The notes: a model not told the origin generated them from the sequence alone. A stretch of 9,381 nt of DNA from Oscillospiraceae bacterium (GCA_003453215.1 DMMB01000054.1:1-9381), one strand, 5' to 3'; counted from the stretch's first letter, positions 1 through 6,853 are shown. A program made the numbers and translations.

Positions 1-75
1 CCCGCCGCCCCCCATTTTTCCCCCTTGCACCAATTCCAATATTTGTTGCATTTCCACAAGAAAATGATACGGGAT

Positions 76-104
76 TTGACAAAGTGGCAGAAAACCTGTA
101 TAAT
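76..104 (+). promoter_or_regulatory. Sigma-A promoter, perfect consensus
   Basis: TTGACA at 76-81 and TATAAT at 99-104 are separated by exactly 17 bp, so both hexamers match the housekeeping sigma-70/sigma-A consensus completely. Transcription should begin near 111, giving a leader of about 27 nt before the ATG at 138. No operator or riboswitch-like fold is evident between promoter and start, which suggests strong, largely unregulated expression of the downstream wall protein. Confidence 0.9.
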
Positions 105-137
105 GCATCCCGAACTTGATCCAAAAGGAGACGTTAG

Positions 138-1226
138 ATGAGTAAGTTTAGACCCGGCGCCTGGTTCCACCGCGTCGGGAAACTGCTGCGGGGCCGGACA
201 TTTACCGCAGCGGGGCTGGCAGTGGCAGTTGGTTTGTCCCTGTGGGCCGTGGCCGAAAATGTCAAAATCCTCTATATTGCGGATGGCGCAGAAACCGGCG
301 TAACGCTGGCCCTGCGCAGCGATCCCACCGAGCAGGCGCTCAGCCGCGCCGGCATTACCCTAAAAGAAAACGATACCATTACCACCCGGGAAACCTCTCT
401 GGTTTACAGCCGGGTCAGCATTACCCGCGGTCTTTCCGTCACACTGGTGGCCGATGGCCGCACCATTCCCTGCACCGTCACCGGCGGCACCGTCGCCGAA
501 CTGCTGGCGCAGAACCACATCACCCTGGGCGAAAACGACCACTGCAGCAAAGAACTTTCCGCTCTGCTGGAAGATGGCGATGTCATCACCATTCAGCGGG
601 TGGAAAAAAAGGTGGTCAAAGAGCAGGTTTCCATCCCCTGCGATACCGTTTATAAATCCAGCAGCCTGCTGCGCAGCGGCCGCAGTATGCAGGTTTCCTC
701 CGGCAGCAATGGCCTGGCGGAAAACACCTATGAGGAGCTGTGGAGCGGCGATACCCTCATCGCCCGCACCCTGGTCAGCACCAAGGAGATCACCTCTCCC
801 CGCAGCACCCTGGTCATCCAGGGGCAGCGCGGCGCGGCCATTTCCCGGCTGGATTGGAGCGAGCAGTATCCCCTGGATGAAAACGGCATCCCGGTGGATT
901 ACCAAAAGGTAAAAACCGGCCAAAAAGCGACCGGCTACTCCGCCAAGGAAAACAGCTACGGCAGCAGCGGCGGTTATTGCTATTACGGCACCATCGCCGT
1001 CAATCCCAATGAATACCCCTATGGCACCAAGCTGTATATCCGCAGCACCGATGGCAGCTTTGTCTACGGCTACGCACTGGCCAGCGATACCGGCGGTTTT
1101 ATCTCCGGCGAAGCCGGCGTCAATATCGATCTGTTCTACGAAACGTACCTGGAAAGCGCCCTGAACAGCCTGCGTACTGTGGATATTTACGTGCTGGAGT
1201 GGGGCAATGGCACCCTGTATTACTAA
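138..1226 (+). CDS. Membrane-anchored DUF348-G5-3D domain cell-wall protein (YabE-like)
   Basis: This 362-aa protein has the architecture of the YabE/resuscitation-factor-like wall proteins of Firmicutes. A basic N-terminus is followed by one membrane segment (about residues 22-40), two DUF348 ubiquitin-like repeats (about 44-90 and 98-152), a G5 domain (about 153-228, beginning VEKKVVKEQV) and a C-terminal 3D domain (about 262-355). The 3D domain shows ASDTGG with D317, NIDLF with D331, and D349 in a final VDIYVLEW strand. 3D domains are related to the catalytic barrel of MltA-type lytic transglycosylases, so a role in peptidoglycan cleavage outside the membrane is likely but not shown. The stretch IAVNP (287-291) has Asn where many 3D domains have Asp. 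The start is set by AAGGAG at 125-130, 7 nt before the ATG. It is flanked by its own promoter and terminator, so it is probably monocistronic. Confidence 0.88.
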   Translation: MSKFRPGAWFHRVGKLLRGRTFTAAGLAVAVGLSLWAVAENVKILYIADGAETGVTLALRSDPTEQALSRAGITLKENDTITTRETSLVYSRVSITRGLSVTLVADGRTIPCTVTGGTVAELLAQNHITLGENDHCSKELSALLEDGDVITIQRVEKKVVKEQVSIPCDTVYKSSSLLRSGRSMQVSSGSNGLAENTYEELWSGDTLIARTLVSTKEITSPRSTLVIQGQRGAAISRLDWSEQYPLDENGIPVDYQKVKTGQKATGYSAKENSYGSSGGYCYYGTIAVNPNEYPYGTKLYIRSTDGSFVYGYALASDTGGFISGEAGVNIDLFYETYLESALNSLRTVDIYVLEWGNGTLYY

Positions 1227-1270
1227 TATTACTAAGCGCCTGCCCCCATAAAATACAAGTATCAAGTTTG

Positions 1271-1308
1271 CCGCCCGGTGCAGGGAAATCTGCCTCGGGC
1301 GGGTTTTT
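1271..1308 (+). terminator. Rho-independent terminator after the 3D-domain gene
   Basis: The arms CCGCCCG (1271-1277) and CGGGCGG (1296-1302) pair perfectly. An inner GCAG/CTGC stem lies between them. A T-rich tract (GTTTTTTC) follows immediately. It lies 45 nt after the stop codon. Confidence 0.88.
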
Positions 1309-1404
1309 TCTTTCTTTTTCCCGCAAAAATGGCAGAAATCTTGCGTTTTTCTTCCACCATCTGTAAAAAATAATGAACCACCTGTAAAGTTTTTGCCCCC
1401 GCGG

Positions 1405-1433
1405 TAGACAAACCCGGCAAAAGCCGCTATAAT
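1405..1433 (+). promoter_or_regulatory. Sigma-A promoter of the FKBP lipoprotein gene
   Basis: TAGACA at 1405-1410 (5/6 match) and TATAAT at 1428-1433 (perfect) have a 17-bp spacer. Transcription would start near 1440, leaving a leader of about 50 nt before the ATG at 1493. Confidence 0.82.
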
Positions 1434-1492
1434 AGGGGACGATATTATGCTGCCGTTCTATGGGCAGTCTGAAAAATTTGGAGGAACCCAAA

Positions 1493-2629
1493 ATGAAGAA
1501 ATTTGTAAAAGTGCTGGCTGTCCTTATGGCACTTATGCTCAGCGTAGGTCTTACCGCCTGCGGCAACAAGCAGGGCAATGGCGATGCCGCTGTAAACTAT
1601 AGCCTGGGTCTGACCACCGATGGACACTTTGAGGGCATCACCGCCAAGGATTACGTCACTCTGGGCCAGTACACCGGCATTGCTTATGAGGAAAGCGCCG
1701 TCACCGTCAAGGAGGAGGACATCCAGAAGAAGATCGACTCCATCATGTCCAGCCACACCTACAAAGAGGAAATCACCGACCGCGAAGTAGCGGATGGCGA
1801 TACCATTAACATCGATTATGTCGGCAAAGTGGATGGCGTCGAGTTTGAGGGCGGCAGCACCAATGGCGCCGGCACCGAAGTCACCATCGGCGTCACCAGC
1901 TACATCGATAACTTCCTGGAGCAGCTCATCGGCCACAAACCCGGCGAAACCTTCGATATCGAAGTCACTTTCCCCGATCCTTACGAGCGCAATACCGAAC
2001 TTTCCGGCAAAGATGCCGTCTTTACTGTCACCATCAATAAGATTATCGTAACCCACACCTACGAGCTGACCGATGACTTTGTTATGGAGAACCTGAACAA
2101 AGACTATGGCTACACTTCGGTGGAAAATATGCGCGAAACCATTGCCAAGGATCTTCGCGACAGCCAGGTTTACGATGCTATGATGGAAACCGTACTGAAA
2201 AACTGCCCGGTCAGCGAAGTTCCTCAAAAGCTGGTGGATAACGAGATTTCCATCGTCATCAAGCAGCTGAAGTTCACCGCCCTGCAGTACAATATGGAAG
2301 CTTCCACCCTGCTCACCTACTACTATGGCGTAGAGAGTGAAGAAGCCTTCCGCACCAAGTACGAAGAGAACATCCGCGATACCATCTCCCAGTACATGGT
2401 CATGATGGCCATTGCCGAAGATGCCAATCTCTTCGCCACCGAAGACGACGTCAAGGAATACTTCAAGACCGAAATGGATACCGATGATTATTCCGATTAT
2501 GTTGCCCAGTATGGCTACGGCTACATTTACCGCGCCGTAACCTTCAATAAGGTGGGTCAGTACCTGCAGGAGCAGAACCCTGCCCCCGCTTATACCGATG
2601 TCAGCGAGATCATCGTGCCCGCCGCATAA
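1493..2629 (+). CDS. Trigger-factor-like FKBP-type peptidyl-prolyl isomerase lipoprotein
   Basis: The 378-aa product starts with a lipoprotein signal: MKK, a hydrophobic core, then the lipobox LTAC with the lipid-modified Cys at residue 23. Residues about 95-185 form an FKBP/trigger-factor PPIase domain (DGDTINIDYVGKVDG, then GHKPGETFDIEVTFPDPY, then GKDAVFTVTINKI). Residues about 190-365 are a helical region resembling the trigger-factor C-terminal chaperone domain. The N-terminal ribosome-binding domain of true trigger factor is absent and is replaced by the lipoprotein leader. The protein therefore should sit on the outer face of the membrane and help fold secreted proteins, a role analogous to PrsA but from a different family; that role is inferred. 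I chose the ATG at 1493 because GGAGG (1480-1484) lies 8 nt upstream and because it begins a clean signal peptide. The in-frame ATG at 1460 would add 11 residues ahead of the signal. It has its own promoter and terminator. Confidence 0.87.
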   Translation: MKKFVKVLAVLMALMLSVGLTACGNKQGNGDAAVNYSLGLTTDGHFEGITAKDYVTLGQYTGIAYEESAVTVKEEDIQKKIDSIMSSHTYKEEITDREVADGDTINIDYVGKVDGVEFEGGSTNGAGTEVTIGVTSYIDNFLEQLIGHKPGETFDIEVTFPDPYERNTELSGKDAVFTVTINKIIVTHTYELTDDFVMENLNKDYGYTSVENMRETIAKDLRDSQVYDAMMETVLKNCPVSEVPQKLVDNEISIVIKQLKFTALQYNMEASTLLTYYYGVESEEAFRTKYEENIRDTISQYMVMMAIAEDANLFATEDDVKEYFKTEMDTDDYSDYVAQYGYGYIYRAVTFNKVGQYLQEQNPAPAYTDVSEIIVPAA

Positions 2630-2653
2630 GGCAATTCCATTGCAATCAAAAAG

Positions 2654-2683
2654 CCGCTGTGCCGTAAGGCGCGGCGGTTTTTT
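2654..2683 (+). terminator. Rho-independent terminator after the FKBP lipoprotein gene
   Basis: A ten-base-pair stem (2654-2663 with 2668-2677, two G-U pairs) closes a GTAA tetraloop and is followed by six T residues (2678-2683). It is 25 nt after the stop codon. Confidence 0.9.
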
Positions 2684-2689
2684 CTATTT

Positions 2690-2900
2690 GCAGGGGAGGG
2701 GCAGCGTGATCGCCGCCGAGCGTCGGGCGGTCACTTTCTCCATAATCTGTGCCGTCACCCCCTCAGTCCGTCGGATGGCTGCCGGCTTCCCTTATGCCGG
2801 GTCGGTTCCGGGGGCGCGCAAAAATATACACCCTGTAAAAAAGACGTCCCTCATTTTCACTTTTCACATTTTCCACAAAGTTTTCCACACAGCGGTAAAC
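2690..2900. other. Non-coding spacer upstream of pgi with small hairpins and repeated TTTTC(C)AC words
   Basis: No gene is supported here. Two small hairpins are visible: TGATCGCC (2707-2714) with GGCGGTCA (2726-2733), and CCGGC (2782-2786) with GCCGG (2796-2800). Toward the pgi promoter the base composition turns AT-rich. The word TTTTCAC occurs at 2854-2860 and 2861-2867, and TTTTCCACA at 2869-2877 and 2881-2889. A further TTTTCCACA lies at 2964-2972, overlapping the pgi start. TTTTCCACA differs at one position from the classical DnaA box TTATCCACA. Whether any protein binds here is unknown. Confidence 0.5.
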
Positions 2901-2902
2901 AC

Positions 2903-2931
2903 TTGCAAACCAGCCGGTTTTGGGGTAAAAT
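2903..2931 (+). promoter_or_regulatory. Probable sigma-A promoter of pgi
   Basis: TTGCAA at 2903-2908 and TAAAAT at 2926-2931 have a 17-bp spacer, each hexamer with one or two departures from consensus. Transcription would start near 2938, about 34 nt before the pgi ATG. The TTTTCCACA words at 2869-2889 lie just upstream of the -35 element, where an activator or repressor could act. Confidence 0.7.
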
Positions 2932-2971
2932 ATACTCAAATCAGTATCTTAACCGAAAAGAGGTTTTCCAC

Positions 2972-4309
2972 ATGGCCATTACTTTACGGGAACAGTATCT
3001 GGAAGGCTTTGTTTCCTCCCACGAAATGGATTGCATGGCACCCCAGGTGGCAGCAGCGGTTCACCAGCTGCGGCAGCACACCGGCGCCGGCAGCGATTTC
3101 CACGGCTGGCTGAATCTGCCGCAGGATTACGATCGGGAAGAACTGGCCCGCATTCATGCCGCGGCCGAAAAAATCCGCAGCGATACCGATGTATTGGTCG
3201 TTATCGGCATTGGCGGCAGCTACCTGGGCGCCCGCAGCGCCATCGAATTGCTGCGCAGCCCCTATTACAATGCTCTGGGGAAAGATGGCCCCGCCATCTA
3301 CTTTGCCGGCTGCAATCTTTCCGGCAGTTACCTCGATGAGATCCTGACCCTATGCGAGGGCAAGCGGGTCTCCCTCAATGTCATCTCCAAATCCGGTACC
3401 ACCACCGAACCGGCGCTGGCCTTCCGCGTACTGCGCGGCATGATGGAACAGCGCTATGGCAAGGAAGCGGCCGGCCGCATCTACTGCACCACCGATCGCG
3501 CCCGCGGCACCCTCAAATCGCTGGCGGACCGCGAGGGCTGGCAAACCTTCGTCATTCCCGATGACGTGGGCGGCCGGTATTCGGTTCTTACCGCTGTCGG
3601 TCTTTTGCCGATGGCCGTTGCCGGCATCGATATTGATGCTGTCCTTGCCGGTGCCCAAAAGGCCATGCAGGAGCTGGCCAATGAGGATTTTTCCACCAAT
3701 GCCTGCTACCGCTACGCCGCCATCCGCAATATCCTGCTGCGCCGCGGCAAGGCCATTGAAATTTACGCCAGCTACGAACCCCGCTTTACCCAGATGGGTG
3801 AATGGCTGAAGCAGCTGTACGGCGAAAGCGAAGGCAAGGATGGCAAGGGTCTGTTCCCGGCTTCGGTTGCCTTTACCACCGATCTGCACTCGATGGGACA
3901 GTTTATTCAGGATGGCAGCCGCAATCTTTTTGAAACCGTCATCGATTTTGTCACCCCCGCTGCCGATTTGACGGTGGAGGAGGACCCCGAAAATCTCGAT
4001 GGGCTCAATTTCCTTTCCGGTATGGCCATGCGGCAGATCAACCGCCGGGCGATGCAGGGCACCATTCTGGCTCACACCCGCGGCGGCGTGCCCAATCTGG
4101 TGCTGGAAGTCCCGGCCATCAATGAGGAAGAGTACGGCTACATGGTGTACTTCTTCATGCTGGCCTGCGGCATCAGCGGCTATCTCTTGGGGGTCAATCC
4201 CTTTGACCAGCCCGGTGTAGAGGCCTACAAAAAGAATATGTTCGCCCTCTTGGGCAAACCCGGTTACGAAGACCTGCGGCAGGAGCTGCTGGCCAAGCTG
4301 GGAGAATAA
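2972..4309 (+). CDS. pgi: Glucose-6-phosphate isomerase
   Basis: This 445-aa cytoplasmic enzyme interconverts glucose 6-phosphate and fructose 6-phosphate in glycolysis and gluconeogenesis. Both family signatures are present: DVGGRYSVLTAVG (residues 198-210) and the C-terminal GYLLGVNPFDQPGVEAYK segment ending at K420. By alignment with known isomerases the catalytic residues should be E285 (in GESEGK), H306 (in TTDLHSMGQ) and K420. A phosphate-binding loop, SKSGTTTEP, is also present. The length matches the shorter Gram-positive form (about 450 aa). I chose the ATG at 2972: AAAGAGG (2957-2963) lies 8 nt upstream and homologues start with this sequence style. An upstream in-frame start at 2903 falls inside the promoter and adds 23 residues of non-homologous sequence. 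No gene overlaps it; the P-loop gene begins 85 nt downstream and may be partly cotranscribed. Confidence 0.97.
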   Translation: MAITLREQYLEGFVSSHEMDCMAPQVAAAVHQLRQHTGAGSDFHGWLNLPQDYDREELARIHAAAEKIRSDTDVLVVIGIGGSYLGARSAIELLRSPYYNALGKDGPAIYFAGCNLSGSYLDEILTLCEGKRVSLNVISKSGTTTEPALAFRVLRGMMEQRYGKEAAGRIYCTTDRARGTLKSLADREGWQTFVIPDDVGGRYSVLTAVGLLPMAVAGIDIDAVLAGAQKAMQELANEDFSTNACYRYAAIRNILLRRGKAIEIYASYEPRFTQMGEWLKQLYGESEGKDGKGLFPASVAFTTDLHSMGQFIQDGSRNLFETVIDFVTPAADLTVEEDPENLDGLNFLSGMAMRQINRRAMQGTILAHTRGGVPNLVLEVPAINEEEYGYMVYFFMLACGISGYLLGVNPFDQPGVEAYKKNMFALLGKPGYEDLRQELLAKLGE

Positions 4310-4324
4310 AAACCACATCAACTC

Positions 4325-4339
4325 TGGGCCTGCGGCCCA
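4325..4339 (+). terminator. Weak hairpin after pgi
   Basis: TGGGCC (4325-4330) pairs with GGCCCA (4334-4339) around a TGC loop. The nearest T-run (4352-4356) starts 12 nt later, so this is at best an attenuating terminator. Read-through into the P-loop gene seems possible, especially since I see no good separate promoter in front of that gene. Confidence 0.35.
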
Positions 4340-4394
4340 TAGAAGAATATTGTTTTTCGAAAATGACCACCAAATTCCAAGGAGGATCACAAGT

Positions 4395-4814
4395 ATGATT
4401 CAGTTAATCGTAGGACACAAGGGTTCCGGCAAAACCAAAGCTCTGGTCGCCATGGCCAATCAGGCTGTACAGGAAAGCAACGGCAACGTCGTCGTTGTGG
4501 AAAAAGATGTGGGCCTGACCTATGAAATCAGCAGCTCCGCCCGTCTGGTTTACTCCGATGAATACGCCATTGCCGGTTACGATGCCGTTTATGGCTTCAT
4601 CACCGGTCTGATGGCCGGCAACTACGATATCACCCATATCTATGTTGACCCCATCTTTAAGATGTGCGGCCGCGATTTCGAAGCCTTTACCCAGATGGTA
4701 AACAAGCTGGAAGGCCTGGATGCTGCCAAGGATGTCCATATCGTATTCACCCTTTCCTGCGAGCCGGAGGATCTGCCCTACCACCTGCGGGATATGATGA
4801 TCGAGACCTGGTAA
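4395..4814 (+). CDS. Small stand-alone P-loop ATPase-like protein, function unknown
   Basis: The 139-aa product has a Walker A motif GHKGSGKT (residues 7-14) directly after its first beta strand (MIQLIV). A plausible Walker B is HIYVD (81-85), and a third core strand is DVHIVFTLSCEP (113-124). The length fits one minimal P-loop core and nothing else: there is no signal peptide, membrane segment or DNA-binding domain. I believe similar proteins are conserved as uncharacterised genes in Clostridia, but I cannot name a characterised family member. The start at 4395 is decided by a perfect AAGGAGG (4379-4385) 9 nt upstream. A longer TTG-started reading from 4350 has no ribosome site. It ends before a large hairpin. 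The role is unknown; nucleotide binding is likely, hydrolysis unproven. Confidence 0.8.
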   Translation: MIQLIVGHKGSGKTKALVAMANQAVQESNGNVVVVEKDVGLTYEISSSARLVYSDEYAIAGYDAVYGFITGLMAGNYDITHIYVDPIFKMCGRDFEAFTQMVNKLEGLDAAKDVHIVFTLSCEPEDLPYHLRDMMIETW

Positions 4815-4840
4815 GCAGCGCAGTTTTGTAAGAATGACAA

Positions 4841-4888
4841 AAGGGGCGGCGCCCGGGGGAGAGCGATTTTCCCGGGCTGCTGCCCCTT
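4841..4888 (+). terminator. Large GC-rich hairpin after the P-loop gene
   Basis: AAGGGGC (4841-4847) pairs with GCCCCTT (4882-4888), and GCCCGGG (4851-4857) with CCCGGGC (4871-4877), separated by a small internal loop. Only a short T-run (TTT, 4891-4893) follows, so it is an imperfect terminator, although the stem is very stable. It is also the first in the long chain of hairpins that fills the next 500 bp. Confidence 0.6.
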
Positions 4889-4899
4889 GCTTTATCGGT

Positions 4900-5410
4900 A
4901 AAACGTAAGGTTTTCGGTCAAGCCTTTTATAAAAGGCTTGCGGTTTCCAAAGGCAGCGCCTTGGTCGCCCGTCGCAACGGGCGAAATCTCCTATCCCGGA
5001 GGGCGCTCCGCAAGGGGTGAATGACGAAAATGACCCAGTGTGGTCGTTTTCGTCAGAGGGGGCGACCTGTAAGAGAGGGCGCCCCCTGACCTGCGTTTTT
5101 TGCCGGTTATCCTTTCACCGAGCAGGTGAAAAAGACCTTCTTATGGTCTGTTATGGTGATGGCTTGTTGTCGCCTGTCGGCGTCGTAAAGCCTTACAAAA
5201 GGTTGTAATTTGTACGCCTATCCGGCGGGGACTTCCTTTTGCTCGTGCAAAAGGAAGCAAAACACGCTCGGGGACACCCCGAGACTCCACGCACCGGAAC
5301 GCCCGCTCGGAACGGCTATGCCGTCCCGAAGCGTGGGCTAAACGGTGCTTATAGGGTGTCGCAGACGCATCTGCCCCCTTCCCCTCCCCTCCCCCGAAGC
5401 GGGGGAGGGA
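4900..5410. repeat. Dense array of consecutive hairpins, no gene
   Basis: I see no credible gene in this stretch; instead, inverted repeats follow one another almost without gaps. Stems: 4900-4904/4910-4914; 4919-4940 (22-bp perfect palindrome); 4947-4954/4958-4964; 4965-4972/4977-4984 (8 bp); 4997-5001/5006-5010; 5022-5035/5042-5055 (14 bp, one G-U); 5052-5064/5080-5090 (11 bp, 2-nt bulge, T-run at 5096-5101); 5113-5119/5125-5131; 5133-5137/5145-5149; 5171-5174/5179-5182; 5232-5242/5247-5257 (11 bp perfect, TCGT loop); 5267-5273/5277-5283; 5287-5292/5331-5336 enclosing 5307-5328; 5361-5365/5370-5374; 5387-5396/5400-5409 (10 bp). It could be a structured RNA, a composite of mobile palindromic repeats, or a chain of transcription-stop structures. 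Confidence 0.75.
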
Positions 5411-5568
5411 GTTCCTGTCCAAATCACTGCTTATCTTACTCCAGTGCTTGGCAAGTGCCAACTGCCATGCTCTCTCCTCGGCAAGTCTCGTTCCCGCACC
5501 CTCTCACCGCGACCGCTTTATTTTTTTGGAGCTGCTGCCATATTCGATTTTAGAAAGGAGCCACCCCC
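5411..5568. other. Spacer upstream of the small lipoprotein gene
   Basis: This stretch holds no gene I can support. A T-run (TTTATTTTTTT) ends at 5527, and a strong ribosome site sits at 5554-5560. I could not identify a convincing sigma-A promoter with both hexamers, so the transcript of the following cluster may start from a non-standard promoter or from within the hairpin array. Confidence 0.4.
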
Positions 5569-5874
5569 ATGAAGCATCGTATCATCACCGCAGTCGTGCT
5601 GTCGACCGCCATTCTGTGCCTTACCTTGCTTGCCGCCTGCGGCAGCGGGGAGCCTACTCTGAAAGATTTTGAAGCCATCAAAGAGGGAACGCCCCGCAGC
5701 GAAGTGCTGGAAAAGTTCGGGGAACCGGATAGCGGTCTTTCCGGATTGTTCGGGGATATTTATAATTGCGAGGATCAGCTCGCCATTGTTTATTATGATA
5801 GCTCCGCCGGCTACCGCGATGACGCGCCGGTACTCGAAGTCATCATCACCGAGCGGCAGATCAAAAACGACTGA
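5569..5874 (+). CDS. Small lipoprotein with BamE/SmpA-like motif
   Basis: The 101-aa precursor has a classical lipoprotein signal (MKHR, hydrophobic stretch, LAAC) with Cys24 as the expected lipidation site. The mature part begins with a short linker and then FEAIKEGTPRSEVLEKFGEPDS (written here as the region 34-55). This has the pattern 'I..G....V...lG.P' seen at the start of the BamE/SmpA/OmlA-type two-layer fold. Beta strands with acidic residues follow. In Gram-positive bacteria such domains occur in small secreted lipoproteins of unknown role, sometimes binding partner enzymes. AAAGGAG at 5554-5560, 8 nt before the ATG, fixes the start. It is the first gene of a cluster with crcB (27 nt downstream). 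Function is not assignable beyond a membrane-tethered extracytoplasmic protein. Confidence 0.82.
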   Translation: MKHRIITAVVLSTAILCLTLLAACGSGEPTLKDFEAIKEGTPRSEVLEKFGEPDSGLSGLFGDIYNCEDQLAIVYYDSSAGYRDDAPVLEVIITERQIKND

Positions 5875-5901
5875 ATTTCTTTTTTGGGGGGTCTATCACC
5901 T

Positions 5902-6273
5902 ATGTCCCGATTTCTTTGGGTGGCGCTGGGCGGCGCCGCGGGGGCCATGCTGCGCTATGCCATCAGCCTCATTCCGGTGCGGGGCAGCTTTCCGGTCCTC
6001 ACCCTGTTCACCAACCTGCTGGGCGCTTTGCTCATCGGGCTGATTGCCGGCGCCGCAGAGTGGGCCCACCCCTCGCCAAATCTCGTTCTTTTTGCCAAGA
6101 CCGGGCTGTGCGGCGGCTTTACTACCTTTTCCACCTTCTCGCTGGAGAGCTACACCCTGCTGAAAGCCGGGCGGCGGGGCGCTGCCGCGCTGTATATCCT
6201 GCTTAGCGTCGGCCTGTGCCTTTTGGGCGTCTGGCTGGGGCGGCTCCTGGCCGCGCGCATTTTCCAGCATTAA
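5902..6273 (+). CDS. crcB: Fluoride-specific ion channel CrcB/FluC
   Basis: The 123-aa protein matches the CrcB/FluC family, which exports toxic cytoplasmic fluoride as a dual-topology dimer. It shows four hydrophobic helices. Family motifs are GGAAGAMLRY (residues 10-19), TLFTNLLG with the conserved N38 (34-41), and GLCGGFTTFSTF (68-79), whose F76 and F79 correspond to the pore-lining phenylalanine box. A single gene implies a homodimer; there is no second crcB copy in the window. The ATG at 5902 is preceded only by a weak G-rich site (5886-5891). An in-frame TTG at 5884 would add six residues unlike the family N-terminus. No fluoride riboswitch is visible upstream: the gene follows the lipoprotein stop by 27 nt, suggesting cotranscription. 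The vanZ-like gene starts 19 nt downstream. Confidence 0.95.
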   Translation: MSRFLWVALGGAAGAMLRYAISLIPVRGSFPVLTLFTNLLGALLIGLIAGAAEWAHPSPNLVLFAKTGLCGGFTTFSTFSLESYTLLKAGRRGAAALYILLSVGLCLLGVWLGRLLAARIFQH

Positions 6274-6292
6274 ACCGAAAGGAGTTCTCCCC

Positions 6293-6853
6293 TTGACTTT
6301 CCAATACTTTTTCTTCGATACGGTGCCGGGCTATTTTTTGCAGGCTTTGCCCCTGGCCCTGGTCGTCGGGCTGTGGTATGCCTGGCGCCTGCACAAAAAA
6401 GAGCCCACCCTCTCCGGCGGGCGGGTGCTGCTGCGTTCGCTGTTTCCCTGCTACCTTACGGGGCTGCTGGTCTTCACCCTCTTCCTGTACGATGTTTCCG
6501 ATCTCTACTATCTGCTGTTCTACGGCAGACCCTCCCAGAGCAATCACGCCTGGTTTATAATGGATTACGATTTTTCCTTCGATTTTTTCCGGTATCCCAC
6601 CCGGGAAAATTTTGATAATATCCTGCTCTTTTTGCCGTTTGGTCTGCTTTATCCCCTGTACCGGCCGCAGGCAAATTGGGGACGCACTGTGCTGGCCGGG
6701 CTGTGCACCACCATCGCCATCGAACTCCTCCAGCCCATTGTGGGCCGCAGCTTCGATGTGGATGACATCCTGATGAACCTTTTGGGGACCATTCTTTCCG
6801 CCGCCCTCTTTTTCCTGCTGCGGGCGTTGTTTTGCCGGAGGAAGCGGGCATAG
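6293..6853 (+). CDS. VanZ-like membrane protein
   Basis: The 186-aa integral membrane protein has about five hydrophobic segments (roughly 14-32, 48-66, 108-121, 133-150, 160-180). It ends with the VanZ signature: DNILLFLPFGLLYPL (108-122), IAIELLQ with E144 (141-147), and DVDDILMNLLG (155-165). VanZ itself gives low-level teicoplanin resistance in enterococci. Most chromosomal VanZ-like proteins are uncharacterised, so resistance should not be assumed here; no other van genes are present. The start is a TTG at 6293, supported by AAAGGAG (6278-6284) 8 nt upstream and by the short 19-nt gap to crcB. The next ATG lies far inside the domain. It is probably in one transcript with its neighbours. 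Confidence 0.88.
   Translation: MTFQYFFFDTVPGYFLQALPLALVVGLWYAWRLHKKEPTLSGGRVLLRSLFPCYLTGLLVFTLFLYDVSDLYYLLFYGRPSQSNHAWFIMDYDFSFDFFRYPTRENFDNILLFLPFGLLYPLYRPQANWGRTVLAGLCTTIAIELLQPIVGRSFDVDDILMNLLGTILSAALFFLLRALFCRRKRA

Noticed and set aside
360..1265. Long minus-strand open frame opposite the 3D-domain gene
   Set aside because: Its Ala/Gly-rich translation mirrors the codon bias of the real plus-strand gene, which has full domain support.
1445..2227. Long minus-strand open frame opposite the FKBP lipoprotein
   Set aside because: It is antisense to a clearly recognisable domain protein and covers that gene's promoter; no ribosome site.
2598..3113. Plus-strand frame spanning the terminator, spacer and pgi start
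   Set aside because: It runs through a terminator and a promoter and overlaps pgi in another frame.
3350..4390. Long minus-strand open frame opposite pgi
   Set aside because: Antisense shadow of a certain gene in GC-rich sequence.
4841..4888. Third copy of the four-way-junction repeat
   Set aside because: Its arms share a GGGCTGC-like stretch with the outer stem, but the three inner hairpins are missing, so resemblance is probably GC-rich coincidence.
4900..5410. CRISPR array
   Set aside because: The inverted repeats differ from each other; there is no repeated direct unit with regular spacers and no cas gene.
5017..5553. Possible small genes on either strand across the hairpin array
   Set aside because: Open frames here have no good ribosome site, cross many perfect inverted repeats, and their translations are low-complexity Arg/Pro/Ser-rich with no domain.
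5875..5901. Fluoride riboswitch in front of crcB
   Set aside because: Only 27 nt separate it from the preceding stop codon, too short for the pseudoknotted aptamer, and none of its conserved bases are seen nearby upstream.
6293..6853. Glycopeptide resistance gene
   Set aside because: VanZ-like proteins are widespread without vanA-type operons; no vanH, vanA or vanX-like gene is present.
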